NCBI GenBank assembly: GCA_029564935.1
Contig: JAKQPD010000147.1
Coordinates: 1 to 39,946 of the forward strand
DNA length: 39,946 nt
Direction of reading: 5' to 3'
From: Bacteroidota bacterium
GTDB taxonomy: Bacteria; Bacteroidota; Bacteroidia; Bacteroidales; VadinHA17
Position numbers and translations under genes: made by a program. Below the pieces are notes generated by a model. It made no database searches, had not been told where the DNA came from, and saw only the letters and a list, made by a program, of their open reading frames with translations. Shown piece after piece: positions 1 through 8,237 of this stretch (position 1 is its first letter; every line of letters starts with the position of its first letter).

Positions 1-1164
1 TACAGCCTCATCGACTTTGATACTGAAAATGACTATATTGATCCATCTGTTTTACAATATCTTATGGCTTTTAATGAGAAAACAAAAGGAAGTTCCATCT
101 GGTCATTGGATCTCAGGAAAAAGAATCCTCCTTCTGAACTCATGGGTGGGGATTTCCGTATCGGAAGTCCGGTAAAAGCAAGGAATTCATCATCTGTGAT
201 CTGTACAATGGAAACATTTGATATGTTTCCCGATTATTATATTACCGATCTCTCATTTAAGGACAGGAAGCAGATCACCACTGCCAATCCTCAGCATAAG
301 GACTATTACAGGGGCACTGCTGAGCTTGTCAGGTGGACATCCCTTGACGGAAAGGAGATTGAAGGACTGCTTTACAAACCTGAAGGATTTAATCCCTCTC
401 TGAAATATCCGATGATAGTCAATTTTTATGAGAAAAGTTCTTCAGGGCTTTACAGCCATCATATTCCTGAACCGGGACGATCGACGATTGATTACCATTA
501 TTACACAAGCAACGGATATCTTATCTTCAATCCTGATGTATATTACAAGGACGGATATCCGGGTCAGAGCGCTTTCAATTGTGTCATCCCGGGGATAATG
601 TCGCTGATAGAAAATGGATTTGTTGATGTGAAGCGAATTGGCGCACAGGGCCATTCATGGGGTGGTTATCAGGTCGCATATCTGGCCACCCGTACAGATC
701 TGTTTGCTGCTATAGAATCGGGGGCTCCGGTAGTGAATATGTACAGTGCCTATGGGGGCATAAGATGGGAAACAGGACTGAACAGATCATTCCAGTATGA
801 ACATCAGCAGAGCCGGATAGGAGCAACAATATGGGAAGCTCCACATCTATACTGGGAAAATTCACCATTGTTCGCCATTGATAAAATAAACACACCGATA
901 TTAATAATGTCAAATGATAAGGACGGACATGTGCCCTGGTGGCAGGGAATTGAGTTTTTTATTGCAATGCGCAGGCTTGGAAAACCCTCATGGCTGCTTA
1001 ATTACAACGGAGAGCCGCACTGGCCTTTGAAACATCCGAATAGAGTGGATTTCCAGAAACGAATGTCACAGTTCTTTGCCCATTATCTTAAAGGTGAGCC
1101 AATGCCTCAGTGGATGAAAGAAGGTATCCCTGCGACGGAAAAGGATTTCACACTGGGATATTAA
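1..1164 (+). CDS. S9 family prolyl-oligopeptidase-like serine peptidase, C-terminal part (5' truncated by window)
   Basis: The reading frame is open from base 1, so the start and the N-terminal propeller lie outside the window; 387 residues are visible. The alpha/beta-hydrolase catalytic domain is complete. The nucleophile elbow GHSWGGYQ has its Ser codon at 655-657, the acid is the Asp at 922-924 in KDGHVPWW, and the His is at 1018-1020 in GEPHWP. The residues before this (FDTENDYID, SSIWSLDL) look like the last blades of a beta-propeller, as in dipeptidyl or acylaminoacyl peptidases. It likely cleaves short peptides, probably in the periplasm, but the missing N-terminus hides any signal peptide. 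The family assignment is firm; the substrate is unknown. An in-frame ATG at 64 is internal, not the start. Confidence 0.9.
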   Translation, partial: YSLIDFDTENDYIDPSVLQYLMAFNEKTKGSSIWSLDLRKKNPPSELMGGDFRIGSPVKARNSSSVICTMETFDMFPDYYITDLSFKDRKQITTANPQHKDYYRGTAELVRWTSLDGKEIEGLLYKPEGFNPSLKYPMIVNFYEKSSSGLYSHHIPEPGRSTIDYHYYTSNGYLIFNPDVYYKDGYPGQSAFNCVIPGIMSLIENGFVDVKRIGAQGHSWGGYQVAYLATRTDLFAAIESGAPVVNMYSAYGGIRWETGLNRSFQYEHQQSRIGATIWEAPHLYWENSPLFAIDKINTPILIMSNDKDGHVPWWQGIEFFIAMRRLGKPSWLLNYNGEPHWPLKHPNRVDFQKRMSQFFAHYLKGEPMPQWMKEGIPATEKDFTLGY

Positions 1165-1210
1165 TGAATGTCCCGGAATAAAAATGGCTATTTAAGAAGA
1201 TTAGCAATAA

Positions 1211-1357
1211 ACTCCTATTATTCAGAACCTTAGTGTCCCGCGGGAAACAATCGATAAAATTGTTCACCGTTTTGAAGAGCGTAACTGGCTGACCGAAGGG
1301 GACAGAGGACTTACAACTCCTCCGGTAATCAGAAAATCCCTGGAAGACCGGTTTTGA
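1211..1357 (+). pseudogene. possible gene remnant, 48 open codons, no start
   Basis: Between the S9 peptidase and the convergent propeller gene, one plus-strand frame is open from the stop at 1208-1210 to the TGA at 1355-1357. It reads like real protein (…SVPRETIDKIVHRFEERNW… then TEGDRGLTTPPVIRKS), with a helix-turn-helix or winged-helix flavour. It has no ATG and no room for a whole gene, so it may be the decayed 3' end of a gene. I do not recognise the family. The alternative is a chance open frame in 200 bp of non-coding DNA. Confidence 0.25.
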
Positions 1358-1364
1358 AATTAAG

Positions 1365-2708
1365 CTAACGTTTAAGCCAGGCTTCAGGCACATGAATTAT
1401 ACAAATATTCATTGATTTGTTGTCTTCGGACAGCATTGCTGACTGAATCTCTATTTTGGTTCCGTCGTTGCTGAAAGTGGGGTGAGGATGATCGGCCGCT
1501 GTCATTTTATGTCCTGTCGATAATAAAATCATCTCGCTGTTCCGGCGGTCAATAAGGTAAATTCCCCTTGAGAAATCATCACCAACAGCAAAGCGGCCGT
1601 CAGGCGAACCATGAACATGCCACAATCCGCTACCTGACTTTGTCTGTCCGGCTATCATCATTTCCCGTGTCCGGAAATTCACTATTCCAAGTCCTGTAGG
1701 CTTTTCTCTTGTACCTGAAGGACCCCAGTCAACTTCCTGTCCGGGATTTGCAGGATCTGCCTGTTGGCCGGGTATTCCGACCTTCCTGTGACCCATAATG
1801 GCGATTGCAACCTCATCTTTGGTGATTATTGCCTCATGAGTGATCCATTCATATCCCGCTTCCGGATAAAGCGGTCTCATGCCTGTTCCGTCGGACATTA
1901 CTGTCCAGGTACGCTGAGGTGCTTTGCCTCCGGTTTCCCAGCAGAAAACAATTTCTCCGGGAACCCACGGATTTGTCTGGATATGACCAACCTGGAAAGG
2001 AACTGAAACAACATATCCGCATTCTCCGGTTTTTAAATTCATTTTGCCTATTCCTGAAGGTCCGGCACCCATTTTTCTGGGGCCGAAGTTCTGTTCTATT
2101 TTAGTCCCTTCAGGCAGATGTTTTGCAGCTTCATCCCTGCCAACCCTGAAATATACCCATTCCTCATCCCCGTCTAGTGCCATATCACCTCCTGCACCCA
2201 TTTCTGCAGGTGTGATACCGCAAATACGTTGATAAGCAGATGCCTCTTTCAGTTTCCCGGATTCACTGTCGCTGAAAAGTTTCGCCAGGTCCACCTCCAC
2301 TACCTGAACAGGGCCTCCAAACCCTCTTGCTCCCGGCTGACGCTGAGCTGCCCGCATAAAATAAAGCTTCATTGATTTCCGTGCCACATTCAGCATCCCC
2401 ATATATCCACCCTCACTTACCTGAACGATCACTCCTGTTCTTTCATTGGCAGCCATTGCCTCACCTTTTACCCTGTTGGATCTGAATATAACCCAGTTAC
2501 CATCCGAAGTCCATTGGTTATGTGTCTGATAAATCTTAGAATCTCCGGCAGGCGTACTGGTAAGAAATGTGAGCCTGGCGCCGGTTACGGGGTCGGTGAT
2601 CTCTTTCTTTTCCGATGGAAATCTTGTACCTATCTGGGCTGAAGAGCAGTGAATTTGCAATAGTAAAATTGCCAGTGTAAATACTGATTTTGAAAAGGCT
2701 ATTTTCAT
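1365..2708 (-). CDS. secreted beta-propeller protein, oligogalacturonate lyase (PL22)-like
   Basis: The protein has 447 residues and a Sec signal peptide (hydrophobic residues about 8-20, likely cleavage after SSA at about 24). The mature part is a TolB/WD-like propeller: repeated blades with T(S)DG / SPDG / SNDG turns. His-rich motifs at WHVH (363-366) and HPHP (407-410) resemble the metal-binding region of oligogalacturonate lyase family PL22, which cleaves unsaturated digalacturonate by beta-elimination. I could not confirm the family's Gln ligand next to HPHP; an Ala seems to take that place. It may therefore be a divergent PL22 enzyme or a non-catalytic relative. It runs convergent to the S9 peptidase gene. 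Start chosen at the ATG giving MKIAFSKS with a clean signal peptide. Confidence 0.65.
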   Translation of the reverse strand: MKIAFSKSVFTLAILLLQIHCSSAQIGTRFPSEKKEITDPVTGARLTFLTSTPAGDSKIYQTHNQWTSDGNWVIFRSNRVKGEAMAANERTGVIVQVSEGGYMGMLNVARKSMKLYFMRAAQRQPGARGFGGPVQVVEVDLAKLFSDSESGKLKEASAYQRICGITPAEMGAGGDMALDGDEEWVYFRVGRDEAAKHLPEGTKIEQNFGPRKMGAGPSGIGKMNLKTGECGYVVSVPFQVGHIQTNPWVPGEIVFCWETGGKAPQRTWTVMSDGTGMRPLYPEAGYEWITHEAIITKDEVAIAIMGHRKVGIPGQQADPANPGQEVDWGPSGTREKPTGLGIVNFRTREMMIAGQTKSGSGLWHVHGSPDGRFAVGDDFSRGIYLIDRRNSEMILLSTGHKMTAADHPHPTFSNDGTKIEIQSAMLSEDNKSMNICIIHVPEAWLKR

Positions 2709-2817
2709 TGTATTTTGTTGATTTATATAGAGTTTTATTTAAAAATTCCTTTAAGAAACACCACCCCGGCCAGAACATTTACATTTCTGCACGTCAGATG
2801 ATTTTGTGGTCTGCCCA

Positions 2818-2840
2818 CCCCTCCTTAAAAAAAGGAGGGG
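2818..2840. repeat. perfect 9-bp stem hairpin
   Basis: CCCCTCCTT at 2818-2826 pairs with AAGGAGGGG at 2832-2840 across an A-rich 5-nt loop. It lies between the 3' end of ettA and the start of the PL22-like gene, both minus strand. There is no U-tract on the minus strand, so it is not a classical intrinsic terminator. It looks like a dispersed intergenic element. Confidence 0.6.
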
Positions 2841-2880
2841 AAACTTTTGTCCCCAAAACTCCTCAGGCTGACACCTAAGC

Positions 2881-3013
2881 CCTCCATCCCTTCGTCCCTC
2901 CGTCCCTTTGTTCCTCCACTCTTCGCCCTTCGTCCTGAGCCGTTGCACCGTTGTACCGTTGCACCGTTGCGACATTGCGTCGTTGTGCCTTTGTGCCGTT
3001 GTGCCCCTGCGCC
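2881..3013. repeat. degenerate 8-bp-period tandem repeats in the only >300-bp gene-free stretch
   Basis: The interval 2709-3014 holds no credible gene. It contains a hairpin (2818-2840) and two adjacent 8-bp-period blocks. The first is 2881-2920, five units close to CCTYCGTC. The second is 2942-3013, nine units close to GTTGYRCC, for example GTTGCACC, GTTGTACC, GTTGCACC, then drifting to GTTGTGCC. The array ends 1 base before the ettA stop codon. An ORF called across it is low-complexity and not a gene. Confidence 0.7.
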
Positions 3014-3014
3014 C

Positions 3015-4697
3015 TTACACCAGCTTCTTATACTTAATCCTCACCGGCGTAGTATCTGCAACCCTTTTCTTATAATTCTCCTCATACTCGGAATATGTAC
3101 CTTCGAACCAGACCACCTTTGAGTTACCTTCAAAAGCAAGCATATGTGTCGATACGCGGTCGAGAAACCATCTGTCGTGAGAGATAATTACAGCACATCC
3201 GGCGAAGTTCTCCAGTCCCTCTTCAAGTGCCCGCAGGGTATTCACATCTATGTCGTTTGTCGGCTCGTCGAGAAGCAGAACGTTTGCGCCCGATTTAAGC
3301 GTAAGGGCAAGGTGAAGCCTGTTTCTTTCCCCTCCCGAGAGAACACCGCATTTCTTTTCCTGGTCGGCTCCCGTGAAATTGAATCTTGCCACATATGCCC
3401 GTGCATTAACGAGCCTGTTCCCGACCATCACATCATTCTGTCCTCCGGAAATAACCTCATAAACACTTTTTGCAGGATCGATGGCTGAATGAGACTGATC
3501 GACATACCCCAGAGAAACTGTAGGGCCTACCTCGAATGATCCTTTTGTAGCCTCCTCCTGTCCCATTATCATCCTGAAGAGAGTGGTCTTTCCTGCTCCG
3601 TTTGGACCAATAACACCAACTATACCGTTAGGAGGAAGATTGAAATCAAGATCTTCAAAAAGCAGCTTATCACCGAATGATTTGGCAACATGAGAAGCTC
3701 TGATAACCTTATCTCCCAGTCTGGGTCCGTTGGGAATGAATATCTCAAGTTTTTCTTCTTTCTGTTTAACATCCTGATTAAGAAGATTTTCATATGCACC
3801 CAGACGGGCTTTTGATTTTGCATGACGGGCTTTTGGAGACATTCTGACCCACTCAAGTTCTCTTTCCAGTATCTTTCTTCGTCTGACATTTCCTTTTTCT
3901 TCAATTTCGAGGCGTTTTGCCTTCTGCTCAAGCCATGATGAATAATTACCTTTCCAGGGAATTCCTTCTCCCCGGTCGAGCTCAAGTATCCATCCTGCCA
4001 CATTATCGAGAAAATATCTATCGTGAGTTATACAGATTACCGTACCTTTATATTGTTTCAGCGTTGTTTCCAGCCATTGTACCGATTCAGCATCCAGATG
4101 ATTTGTTGGTTCATCAAGGAGCAGAACATCCGGCTGACTCAGAAGAAGGCGGCATAATGCAACCCTGCGGCGTTCACCTCCGGAAAGGACATTCACTTTT
4201 GCTTCACTATCAGGACACCTGAGGGCATCCATTGCTCTCTCAATCCTGTACTCGATATTCCACCCGTCATGATATTCTATCTTTTCCTGCAGAACAGCCT
4301 GTCTGTCCATCAACTGCTGCATTTTTTCAGGATTTTCAAATACCTGCGGATCACCGAAACTGTTGTTTATTGTCTCGAATTCCTGCATAAGGTCCATAAT
4401 TTCCTTCACACCTTCAGAAACGATTTCTTTAACAGACCCCGTTTCATCGAGGAGGGGATCCTGTGCCAGGTGTCCGACTGAATAACCGGGCAGGAATGTT
4501 ACCTGGCCCTGGTATTCTTTTTCCAGTCCGGCAATTATTTTCAGAAGTGTGGATTTTCCTGATCCGTTCAGTCCTATGATTCCTATCTTGGCTCCGAGGA
4601 AAAATGAAAGGGAAATGTCCTTAAGAACCTGCCGGTGAGGCGGATAGGTTTTCCCTACCCGGTTCATACTGAATATTATTTTGTTATCTTCAGCCAT
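3015..4697 (-). CDS. ettA: energy-dependent translational throttle protein EttA (ABC-F ATPase)
   Basis: A 560-residue soluble ABC-F protein with two ATPase domains and no membrane segments. Domain 1 has Walker A GLNGSGKST (42-50), signature LSGGE (171-175) and Walker B VLLLDEP (191-197). Domain 2 has Walker A GPNGAGKT (364-371), signature LSGGE (453-457) and a second VLLLDEP at about 473-479. The inter-domain P-site tRNA interaction motif lies at about 250-310 and is rich in Arg, Lys and Glu. Length and the arm insertion after the first Walker A match EttA rather than Uup or ABCF3. EttA binds the ribosomal E site and gates the first elongation step according to ATP/ADP. Both catalytic Glu residues (DEPTN) are present. 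It appears monocistronic. Confidence 0.93.
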   Translation of the reverse strand: MAEDNKIIFSMNRVGKTYPPHRQVLKDISLSFFLGAKIGIIGLNGSGKSTLLKIIAGLEKEYQGQVTFLPGYSVGHLAQDPLLDETGSVKEIVSEGVKEIMDLMQEFETINNSFGDPQVFENPEKMQQLMDRQAVLQEKIEYHDGWNIEYRIERAMDALRCPDSEAKVNVLSGGERRRVALCRLLLSQPDVLLLDEPTNHLDAESVQWLETTLKQYKGTVICITHDRYFLDNVAGWILELDRGEGIPWKGNYSSWLEQKAKRLEIEEKGNVRRRKILERELEWVRMSPKARHAKSKARLGAYENLLNQDVKQKEEKLEIFIPNGPRLGDKVIRASHVAKSFGDKLLFEDLDFNLPPNGIVGVIGPNGAGKTTLFRMIMGQEEATKGSFEVGPTVSLGYVDQSHSAIDPAKSVYEVISGGQNDVMVGNRLVNARAYVARFNFTGADQEKKCGVLSGGERNRLHLALTLKSGANVLLLDEPTNDIDVNTLRALEEGLENFAGCAVIISHDRWFLDRVSTHMLAFEGNSKVVWFEGTYSEYEENYKKRVADTTPVRIKYKKLV

Positions 4698-4739
4698 TTA
4701 GTAAATTTTAAAAACTGCGATAAATATAATAATTGTAGG

Positions 4740-4757
4740 GGCATTCCATGGAATGCC
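4740..4757. repeat. 18-bp perfect palindrome
   Basis: GGCATTCCATGGAATGCC is a perfect palindrome in the 231-bp gap upstream of ettA. About 45 bases on, a second short imperfect palindrome (GTTGTATGCAACGCC, 4801-4815) follows. The two look like halves of dispersed intergenic palindromic elements rather than operators, because they are not placed at a promoter-like distance. Confidence 0.55.
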
Positions 4758-4852
4758 GATGTTATAAAAAAATATTGATTGGCCGTAAAATTATAAGGAT
4801 GTTGTATGCAACGCCCTCCTGATAAAAAAAATTAATCCCGGAAAAACGAAGA

Positions 4853-4869
4853 GGCGTTAAAATAACGCC
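4853..4869 (-). terminator. hairpin downstream of the 125-aa membrane protein gene
   Basis: GGCGTTA (4853-4859) and TAACGCC (4863-4869) form a 7-bp stem with a 3-nt loop about 60 bases past the stop of the minus-strand membrane protein gene. On the minus strand the stem is followed by a short pyrimidine-rich stretch ending in a run of five T. It could be a weak intrinsic terminator. Confidence 0.4.
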
Positions 4870-4928
4870 CCGTCCTCCCTGATCCAATGATTTAGAAATT
4901 ATTTGAAATAGTTCGTATTTACAACGGT

Positions 4929-5306
4929 CTATTTCTTTCCGAACAGTTTTATTGTCTCATCCTGAAGAAGTACCCACAGGGAATAGACACCCTTCAGTGT
5001 ACCTATCGGGATGTTAAGACAGCCCAGTGCTGCAACGACAATAATCAGGTAACGCGCCCAGGACTGGAAGGAAAGTAATCCTATTCCTCCCACAAGGCCT
5101 AATGTGGCCATAAATCCGACAAGGAGAGGCAGGCTTACCGAGAGGAATCCCAGTATCATCTCCAGTATATCTTCACCTCCCACAAATCCCTTTGCAAAAT
5201 TGAGAGCAACAAAAACGGCAACAGCACCTATAAGGCCGATAAAACCGAATCCTATATGTATTGCCCCCACTACGACTACATGCTTTCTCATTTTAGAATC
5301 TTCCAT
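4929..5306 (-). CDS. small integral membrane protein, function unknown
   Basis: A 125-residue, very hydrophobic protein with three to four predicted membrane helices (about 9-35, 45-85 in two passes, 85-108) and a basic C-terminus ending GKK. The N-terminal MRKHVVVVGAIHIGFGFIGLI opens with a Gly-rich helix; the last helix carries SWARYLII and a loop with LKGVYSLWVL. It resembles the many small 'hypothetical membrane' proteins of Bacteroidota. No catalytic residues are evident. The gene is monocistronic, with a hairpin downstream. I do not assign a function. Confidence 0.8.
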   Translation of the reverse strand: MEDSKMRKHVVVVGAIHIGFGFIGLIGAVAVFVALNFAKGFVGGEDILEMILGFLSVSLPLLVGFMATLGLVGGIGLLSFQSWARYLIIVVAALGCLNIPIGTLKGVYSLWVLLQDETIKLFGKK

Positions 5307-5448
5307 GACATTTAGTATTTATTCCGTTAATTAATGTTTTCATTCCTGATTAAATGACTTGCAATTTAACGAATTGATGCATGTTTTTTTTAAAATAATG
5401 TAAATGCAACCTTTTTAATTGTTCTTCGTTCTATTGAAGAATAGTGAA

Positions 5449-5456
5449 TAAATTTG
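5449..5456 (+). promoter_or_regulatory. -7 box TAAATTTG (Bacteroidota promoter)
   Basis: It matches TAnnTTTG and sits 18 bases before the ATG at 5475. This supports that ATG as the lipoprotein start over the upstream TTG at 5454, which lies inside the box. No clear -33 TTTG at the usual 19-bp spacing. Confidence 0.45.
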
Positions 5457-5474
5457 GACAGAAATAAAACCTTT

Positions 5475-5708
5475 ATGAAAAGAAAGACTCTTTTTGCTGT
5501 TTTATTCATTTTACTTGCCTGGGCGGCGTCATCATGTGAAGATCTCATGCAATGCAAAAAGTGCAGACTTGTTTCAACCGATTCATCAACCGGGGAAGTT
5601 ATAGAAGATCTGAATGAGACTGAGTATTGCGGTGCCGGTCTGATTGCGATTGAAGCTACAAAGCCCAAAACTGTCGGAACGGTTACGACTGAGTATGTTT
5701 GCCGTTAA
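5475..5708 (+). CDS. small cysteine-containing lipoprotein, function unknown
   Basis: A 77-residue protein. The N-terminus MKRKTLFAVLFILLAWAASSC is a lipoprotein signal ending at Cys21 (the lipobox ASSC is slightly off consensus), so export and lipidation are likely. The mature part has four more Cys: C27 and C30 as CxxC near the lipid anchor, C52 (EYCGAG) and C76 one residue from the end. They could form two disulfides or bind a metal. The stop codon shares the TTAA at 5705-5708 with the stop of the convergent SpoIIE gene. I do not recognise the family. Confidence 0.75.
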   Translation: MKRKTLFAVLFILLAWAASSCEDLMQCKKCRLVSTDSSTGEVIEDLNETEYCGAGLIAIEATKPKTVGTVTTEYVCR

Positions 5709-7597
5709 TATCTCACCCCGATAACAGTCACATCATCCACCTGTGGATTTGAGCCTCTCCAGTTCTCAAATACTTCATTCAGCTTTTCTCCCTGCCGGAG
5801 CATAGGCATTGAGGCAATTGCCATTAATGTTTCTTTCAGCTGACCAGACATGAATTTTCTTTTCTGGTCTCCCCCGAACTGGTCGGCAAATCCATCGGAG
5901 AATAAATAGAATGCATCCCCTTTGCGAAGTTCAATTTTATGAAGTGTAAAAGGATGCATTTTATAGTGAATGGATGCCGGCATTTTATCAGCCCGGTAAT
6001 GTCTGAGCTCGTTCCCCCTTATAAGATACAGGGGGCTGTATGCTCCGGCATACCAGAGGATGTTCTGTTCAAAATCGACCGTGCAGACGGAAATATCCAA
6101 ACCATCCCTGACAGATCCCACATCCTCATCCTGGTTCAATGCTTTAATCACACCCTGCCGAAGATTATTTATTATCTCATCGGGCATAATTACATGTCTT
6201 CCGTTAACAATCTCACTCAACAGTGAAACCCCGAGCATGCTCATAAATGCTCCGGGGACTCCATGGCCTGTGCAATCGGCAGAAATGATAACCTGTTTGT
6301 CACCCTGTGAGCTCACCCAGTAGAAATCACCACTTACAATTGCCAGAGGTTTATAAAGGACAAAATGTTCAAGTCTGTCGCTGAAAAGTTCCAGGGAAGG
6401 CATAAGTGCTGCCTGGATCCTCTTCGCATATTCAATGCTGTCGGTAATATGTTTTTTCTGGTAAGCTATCTGGTCTCTCTGAGCCGAAGCCAGATCACGC
6501 TGTTGTGCTATTTCATCTTTCTGCATTAAAATTGTCCGGTTCTTCTCCTCAAGTTCAGCATTGGCTTCTTTCTTTATCATGTAGCTTCTGTAAATGAAAT
6601 ACCCCAGAGTACTTACAAGCAGTAGTGCAATGAGGGCTGAAAAGAGGATGATTTTTTGTTTTTCAATTGCTTCGACCTGAAGTGAAATTTTCTTTTCCTG
6701 CTCCGAAATCCTGAAATCCTGATCACTAATCCTGTTCACCTGATCCTTTATTTTAGCTTTTTGATTTTCAAGTGTATCCTTCTGGATCTGAATCTCCTCC
6801 CGATGACCGGATATTGTTTTTTTCTGTGATTCTATTTCTTCCAGCTGCCTTCTGATCTGTGCCGCCTGATAATCGAGAAGTCTTTGTTTTTCTTCAAGGA
6901 TTTTTTCTTTAATGATTATTTCATTATCTAGACTGTCAAGCAGCTTTGTCTGATCCTGAATTTTCTGCTTCTGTACTTTAATGGTGTCAGTCTGTTCCTT
7001 TATCATCACCTTCTGAACTTCGATTTCCCTGCTTGCTGTTTCGAATAGTTTCTCCCAGTCTTCCTTCGTTTTGACAGCCATAAAAAGCACTTCCTGTGGA
7101 ACTGTCATTCCGGCTTCCTTTACTTTTTCCTCATTGATATCGTATTGAGGCTTCCCGTCAACAACGATGAAATTTATCATCGATTCCCTGAATTCATAAC
7201 CTTCAGTTATCAGCATAGTCTGATGCCCTGCAATTTTTGATTTTACAAGATCCAGATCATGGCCCGAATTCCTGTTCATGTAGAGAACCTGGGTATGGGT
7301 AATGCTTTCTATGTTCTTAAATCCTACAATCACGACAGGCTTTTGCTGTATCTGTTTCCGTGTCCTGGCAAGATTCCCCATTTCATAGATAAGGTCATAA
7401 TCACCGAGCAGGACACCAATCCTGAAGTTAGCCGTATCGGCAAATCCAGGCCCATAGTCGATATATTTTGAAAGATCAAAAATATATAATGCCCGTGTAG
7501 GATTATCGAATTCCCTCTGGCAGAAAAGGTTCTGGTGTATGATCAATAAAACCAGAACAAGGATTCCTGCCCTGATAAAACCTGTATATCTGAACAT
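5705..7597 (-). CDS. YfiR-like / coiled-coil / SpoIIE (PP2C-type) serine phosphatase
   Basis: About 630 residues from the ATG at 7597; an upstream TTG at 7648 would add 17 residues and spoil the signal sequence. Order: signal peptide (1-26); a YfiR/DUF4154-like periplasmic domain (about 30-175); a long heptad-rich coiled coil with repeating QKxxIxxQ units (about 185-330); one membrane helix (about 335-358); a short cytoplasmic coil; and a C-terminal SpoIIE phosphatase domain (about 410-630) with SGDFYW, ADCTGHGVPGAF and FSDGFADQFGG, the last two holding metal-binding Asp residues. The layout indicates a transmembrane sensor that dephosphorylates a Ser/Thr-phosphorylated partner, such as an anti-sigma antagonist. 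No such partner is encoded here. A divergent response-regulator gene lies upstream. Confidence 0.88.
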   Translation of the reverse strand: MFRYTGFIRAGILVLVLLIIHQNLFCQREFDNPTRALYIFDLSKYIDYGPGFADTANFRIGVLLGDYDLIYEMGNLARTRKQIQQKPVVIVGFKNIESITHTQVLYMNRNSGHDLDLVKSKIAGHQTMLITEGYEFRESMINFIVVDGKPQYDINEEKVKEAGMTVPQEVLFMAVKTKEDWEKLFETASREIEVQKVMIKEQTDTIKVQKQKIQDQTKLLDSLDNEIIIKEKILEEKQRLLDYQAAQIRRQLEEIESQKKTISGHREEIQIQKDTLENQKAKIKDQVNRISDQDFRISEQEKKISLQVEAIEKQKIILFSALIALLLVSTLGYFIYRSYMIKKEANAELEEKNRTILMQKDEIAQQRDLASAQRDQIAYQKKHITDSIEYAKRIQAALMPSLELFSDRLEHFVLYKPLAIVSGDFYWVSSQGDKQVIISADCTGHGVPGAFMSMLGVSLLSEIVNGRHVIMPDEIINNLRQGVIKALNQDEDVGSVRDGLDISVCTVDFEQNILWYAGAYSPLYLIRGNELRHYRADKMPASIHYKMHPFTLHKIELRKGDAFYLFSDGFADQFGGDQKRKFMSGQLKETLMAIASMPMLRQGEKLNEVFENWRGSNPQVDDVTVIGVRY

Positions 7598-7781
7598 GCT
7601 GAAAGGAATTTGTATGATGAAAATAAATAAATATAACAAGTATTGCAAATATTAATGGATCCGACGGTTCCGTCAGTGTTTGAATCATGTTGAAAAAATG
7701 TTTATAAAAGCATCTGCCCATTTATTCATTCTCTTATACTTGTCGTAATTTTACCGGTGCAATACAAAGTCTGAAAAAGGG

Positions 7782-8201
7782 TTGAAAACTAACGGTCTGA
7801 ATTTAGCAGACAAAACTATCATTGTCGTGGAAGATGATCTTCCATCGGTAATGTATTATGAGACCCTTCTGAAAAATACAGGTGCAACAATAAGGGTATT
7901 CCGTAACGGAAAAGAATTCGTCGATTTTATTACAATGAGCAGGGAGAAGATCGATCTGGTCTTTATGGATTTTCTTGTTCCCCTTGTAAACGGAATTGAA
8001 TGTACAAGGATGTTACGCAAATCCAGGAAGAATGTGCCGGTAATAATGGTAACAGGATATGCATCCGACCAGAGTAAAAAAGAAGCTTTCCTTGCCGGTT
8101 GTAATGAATATGTTCTGAAGCCAATCTATCCCGAATTTATCTACAACCTTCTCGAAAAATATCTGTTCGAAAAGGTCTGGCAGGAGTCATATATTGACTG
8201 A
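7782..8201 (+). CDS. single-domain response regulator (CheY-like receiver)
   Basis: A 139-residue receiver domain with no output domain. The acidic pair is in VVEDD (about 16-19), the phosphoacceptor Asp in LVFMDF (about 63), the switch Thr in MVTGYA and the conserved Lys in YVLKPI. No in-frame ATG exists between the upstream stop at 7746 and the receiver core, so the start is probably the TTG at 7782, which gives MKTNGLNLADKTIIVVEDD. It is divergent from the SpoIIE phosphatase gene and may act with it, passing signal by phospho-dependent protein contact. The kinase is not in the neighbourhood. Confidence 0.85.
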   Translation: MKTNGLNLADKTIIVVEDDLPSVMYYETLLKNTGATIRVFRNGKEFVDFITMSREKIDLVFMDFLVPLVNGIECTRMLRKSRKNVPVIMVTGYASDQSKKEAFLAGCNEYVLKPIYPEFIYNLLEKYLFEKVWQESYID

Positions 8202-8237
8202 TCCCTGTCTTTAAAGACAGTATGAAAATCCTGATCT

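Noticed and set aside
2818-2840. Intrinsic terminator for ettA
   Set aside because: On the minus strand no U-run follows the stem, and it lies about 175 bases past the stop codon.
2942-3013. CRISPR array
   Set aside because: Units are 8 bases with no spacers and drift in sequence; there are no cas genes.
2847-3122. 91-residue plus-strand ORF over the 8-bp repeats
   Set aside because: The translation is a low-complexity product of the tandem repeats (Pro, Leu, Arg, Cys-rich) and runs antisense into ettA.
3620-4003. 127-residue minus-strand ORF inside ettA
   Set aside because: Out-of-frame shadow of a complete, motif-rich ABC-F gene.
5390-5668. 92-residue minus-strand ORF opposite the small lipoprotein gene
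   Set aside because: It is antisense to a gene with a clear lipoprotein signal and a -7 box, and its translation has no domain-like pattern.
7598-7648. Upstream TTG start of the SpoIIE phosphatase
   Set aside because: The ATG at 7597 gives a normal signal peptide; the extension adds a second hydrophobic stretch without support.
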